A stretch of DNA of 23,597 bases from Apostichopus leukothele (Eukaryota; Echinodermata; Holothuroidea; Aspidochirotida; Stichopodidae), in NCBI GenBank assembly GCA_010014835.2, contig JAAAKB020035074.1, positions 1 to 23,597 on the forward strand, given 5' to 3'. How positions within the stretch are numbered: the stretch's first letter is position 1; the number at the start of each line of letters is the position of its first letter. Below the pieces are notes generated by a model. The model was not told the origin of the DNA, ran no database searches, and saw only the letters and a list, made by a program, of their open reading frames with translations. Of this stretch, positions 21,530 through 23,597 are shown in pieces. The position numbers and the translations under genes are program-made.

Positions 21530-22415
21530 ATGATAATCGTAATCTCTGCAGTCATGATGGCATATAAACACAATATCTGAAGAAGGGTAGGTCAGATCAA
21601 TCTCATATTTAATATGAATATGAACCACATTAAGTACAAGAAGACTATAGGTTGGTGGAGTTCATAGGTCATTTGGGGTCAACAGGGTCAAGTTGTGAAA
21701 ACCTTGTAAACACAATATCTCAAAAAGGGAAGCTTAGGCAGACCTCACATTTGATGTGAAGAAGTACCACATTGAGTATAAGAAGCCTATTTTTTTGGGT
21801 GGAGGTCAATGGTCATTTGGGGTCACCAGGTGTCAAATTGTGAAAACCTTGTAAACACGTATCTCAAGAATGTAAGCTGGGCAGATCTCATATTTAATAT
21901 GTATATGAACCACATTGAATACAATAAGCCTATAGTTTTTGGTGGAGGTCAAAGGTCATTTGGGGTCAAATTGTGAAACCTTATAAATACAATATCTGAA
22001 GGGAAGCTTGGGCAGACCTAATATTTGGTGTGTAGAAGTACCACATTGAGTACAAGAAGCCTATTGTTTTTTTGTGGAAGTCAGCAGTCATTTGGGGCCA
22101 CCAGATGTCAAATTATGAAAACCTTGTAAACATGATATCTCAATATTGGAAGCTTGAGCAGATCTCATACTTAGTATGATGGTGTATAACATTGAGTAAA
22201 AGAAGCCTGATTGATTGTGGAGGTCAAAGGTTATTTTAAGTCAACAATTGCCAAACATCTACTTCACTCCCATTTAACATGTCTCACTACACTAAGGCAC
22301 CTACCTAAACATAATATTGCAAGGGAAGCTTGGACATATGTCATATTTAGTATGTTGATGTATCACATTTAGTACAAGAAGCCTGTTGTTGAGGTCAATG
22401 GTCATTTCATGACAG
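21530..22415 (+). repeat. 145-bp tandem repeat, array 2 (about six units) with shared flank
   Basis: The array is preceded by GATGATAATCGTAATCTCTG and CAGTCATG, the same flank as array 1. Unit starts lie near 21563, 21705, 21850, 21982, 22125 and 22300. Spacing is mostly 142-145. One unit is shortened to about 132 and the last interval is lengthened by an unrelated insertion. The monomer is the same as in array 1, in the same orientation. Confidence 0.92.
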
Positions 22416-23597
22416 CCTGTGTCATTGTGAATTTATTGTTTGTCACATCACACTGCTTTTCACTGTATTACTAAGATCAAGTACGTTGTACACCTTCACT
22501 AAACAAAACATTATGTCAGATGCATGAAGAAAACTGCTCATGTTACATCATCGAAACCACGATGCATTTTTGCATTCTGGTTCATATTTTACTCCTATTT
22601 CTAAGGCGTATATCTTCATTTTCTCAGTGCTTATAGTTTCATTTGAATGTCAGCTTGAACCTATGTAAGTGAAAAAGAGATATATTTTCGATATATTTTT
22701 TATTCGAGATATACGAAAATCGGTGCTAATTTTTGACATGAAGTTGTATGTGACGTCATACCCATGCCTGGTACGGTCCTGAATTCCATTCGGCGAACAA
22801 TCCCTTGCATCTTACGCGTTAAGATCGATCAATTCAAAAGCGTTATGGACAAAGAAGATTAGCCTAGATAAGACAGTGGCTTTGATAATTAAATTATGTT
22901 ACCGTTAAGAGATAAAGGTATGTGATTTTAATCTTTCTAATACATAACAAGATGATTGATTTATGGGATATTAAAGTAGGGCTAGGCTTACGAATTTTAG
23001 CCAGCTAGTACTAGTTGTATACGATACGTAGCGTAGCCTAGTCAGGGCTAGGAGCCCATGAACTAGTGGGAACTTTTCGCAAACCTCCACACTAGAGACC
23101 ATGGTGGATGTACAATAAAACGATGCACAATTAGGCTAGGCCTAAGGTATATATGTGAATTACATCACACTGGCCTAATTCGAGTTAACGTCTATGGGCA
23201 GCGTGGGCTGAAGTCACTTTTCGGCAGTCACCATATTTTTGCCGGTGAGCACACACCAATCTACAGTGTATTTCTGTTTCTGTTAAGTACTCGTTAAAAC
23301 CCCTCTCGGGTATCACAACGAGGATGTTAATTGTTACGCAGGTCAGCAGTGCTAGTAACACTTACAAACATTACGTGGGCAATCTAGTTTTAAACACCTC
23401 AACACTAGGGCTCTCCATATCGGCCAAGGATTGCGTATTCCAGTCTTTTATAGTCCTAGGATAGAAACTATACTGGAATTTGAGTATAGCGGCCACGTCT
23501 CCCTGGTTTCAAGAAGGGATTAGTCTCATTTGGGACTGCAACTAGGCCATTAATAATTTGATAAAAAAGCATGAGTCTGGCCCTTTTCCTTCTTTCT
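22416..23597. other. Gene-free right end with a dispersed-repeat fragment
   Basis: CATCGAAACCACGATGCATT and TTGCATTCTGGTT (22548-22583) are a third partial copy of the dispersed repeat seen at 12.8 and 15.8 kb. The remainder contains TAGGCCTA words and a perfect TGACGTCA at 22751-22758. No exon was seen. Confidence 0.5.

Noticed and set aside
14326-22415. CRISPR-like or other regularly spaced array
   Set aside because: The units are contiguous 145-bp tandem repeats without unique spacers, in animal DNA.

Overview
The window looks like animal nuclear DNA, probably from a marine invertebrate deuterostome such as an echinoderm. The reasons are an AT-rich, repeat-laden sequence, short exons with GT..AG borders separated by long introns, recurring TAGGCCTA-type words (for example near 7680, 15445, 17275 and 23130), tRNA-derived SINEs, and a 10-base N gap from scaffolding at 11415-11424. 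The species assignment is a guess.

The main content is one large minus-strand locus running from 18378 down to 444 and leaving the window at its left edge. I found twelve exons by reading the minus strand for open frames with matching splice phases. Exons 1-5 (18378 to 9730) encode a complete-looking Ser/Thr protein kinase: glycine loop, VAAK lysine, HRD, DFG, SPE in place of APE, the helix-F Asp and the helix-H/I Arg. Exons 6-9 (8209 to 5143) encode two cadherin-like beta-sandwich (CB, PF12733-type) domains and a U-box-like domain. Exons 10-12 (2583 to 444) encode a linker and the start of a TPR-like helical region. Phases match at every junction, giving 683 codons without a stop. The one weak junction is exon 5 to exon 6 across the SINE-rich interval 8210-9729. 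There, two neighbouring genes (a kinase and a CB/U-box/TPR protein starting at the ATG at 8207) remain possible.

The introns hold much of the repeat content. They contain a hAT-like MITE (6437-6965), a tRNA-centred foldback (8902-9292) with two further SINE copies, a perfect 14-bp hairpin (8556-8587), several diverged tandem repeats (10.3-11.0, 11.8-12.3 and 13.3-13.8 kb), and an inverted pair of a ~145-bp dispersed repeat inside intron 2. A 145-bp tandem repeat forms two arrays, one in intron 2 (14326-14915) and one upstream of the gene (21545-22415). Both have the same flanking sequence, which suggests copies of one mobile element with internal tandem repeats. Upstream of 18378 I see no credible gene, only repeats and short hairpins.

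If the single-gene model is right, the protein would join a kinase, two beta-sandwich modules otherwise known mainly from bacterial surface proteins, a candidate E3 ligase module and TPR repeats. That architecture would suit a signalling scaffold that phosphorylates and perhaps ubiquitylates its partners. This functional reading is inference.
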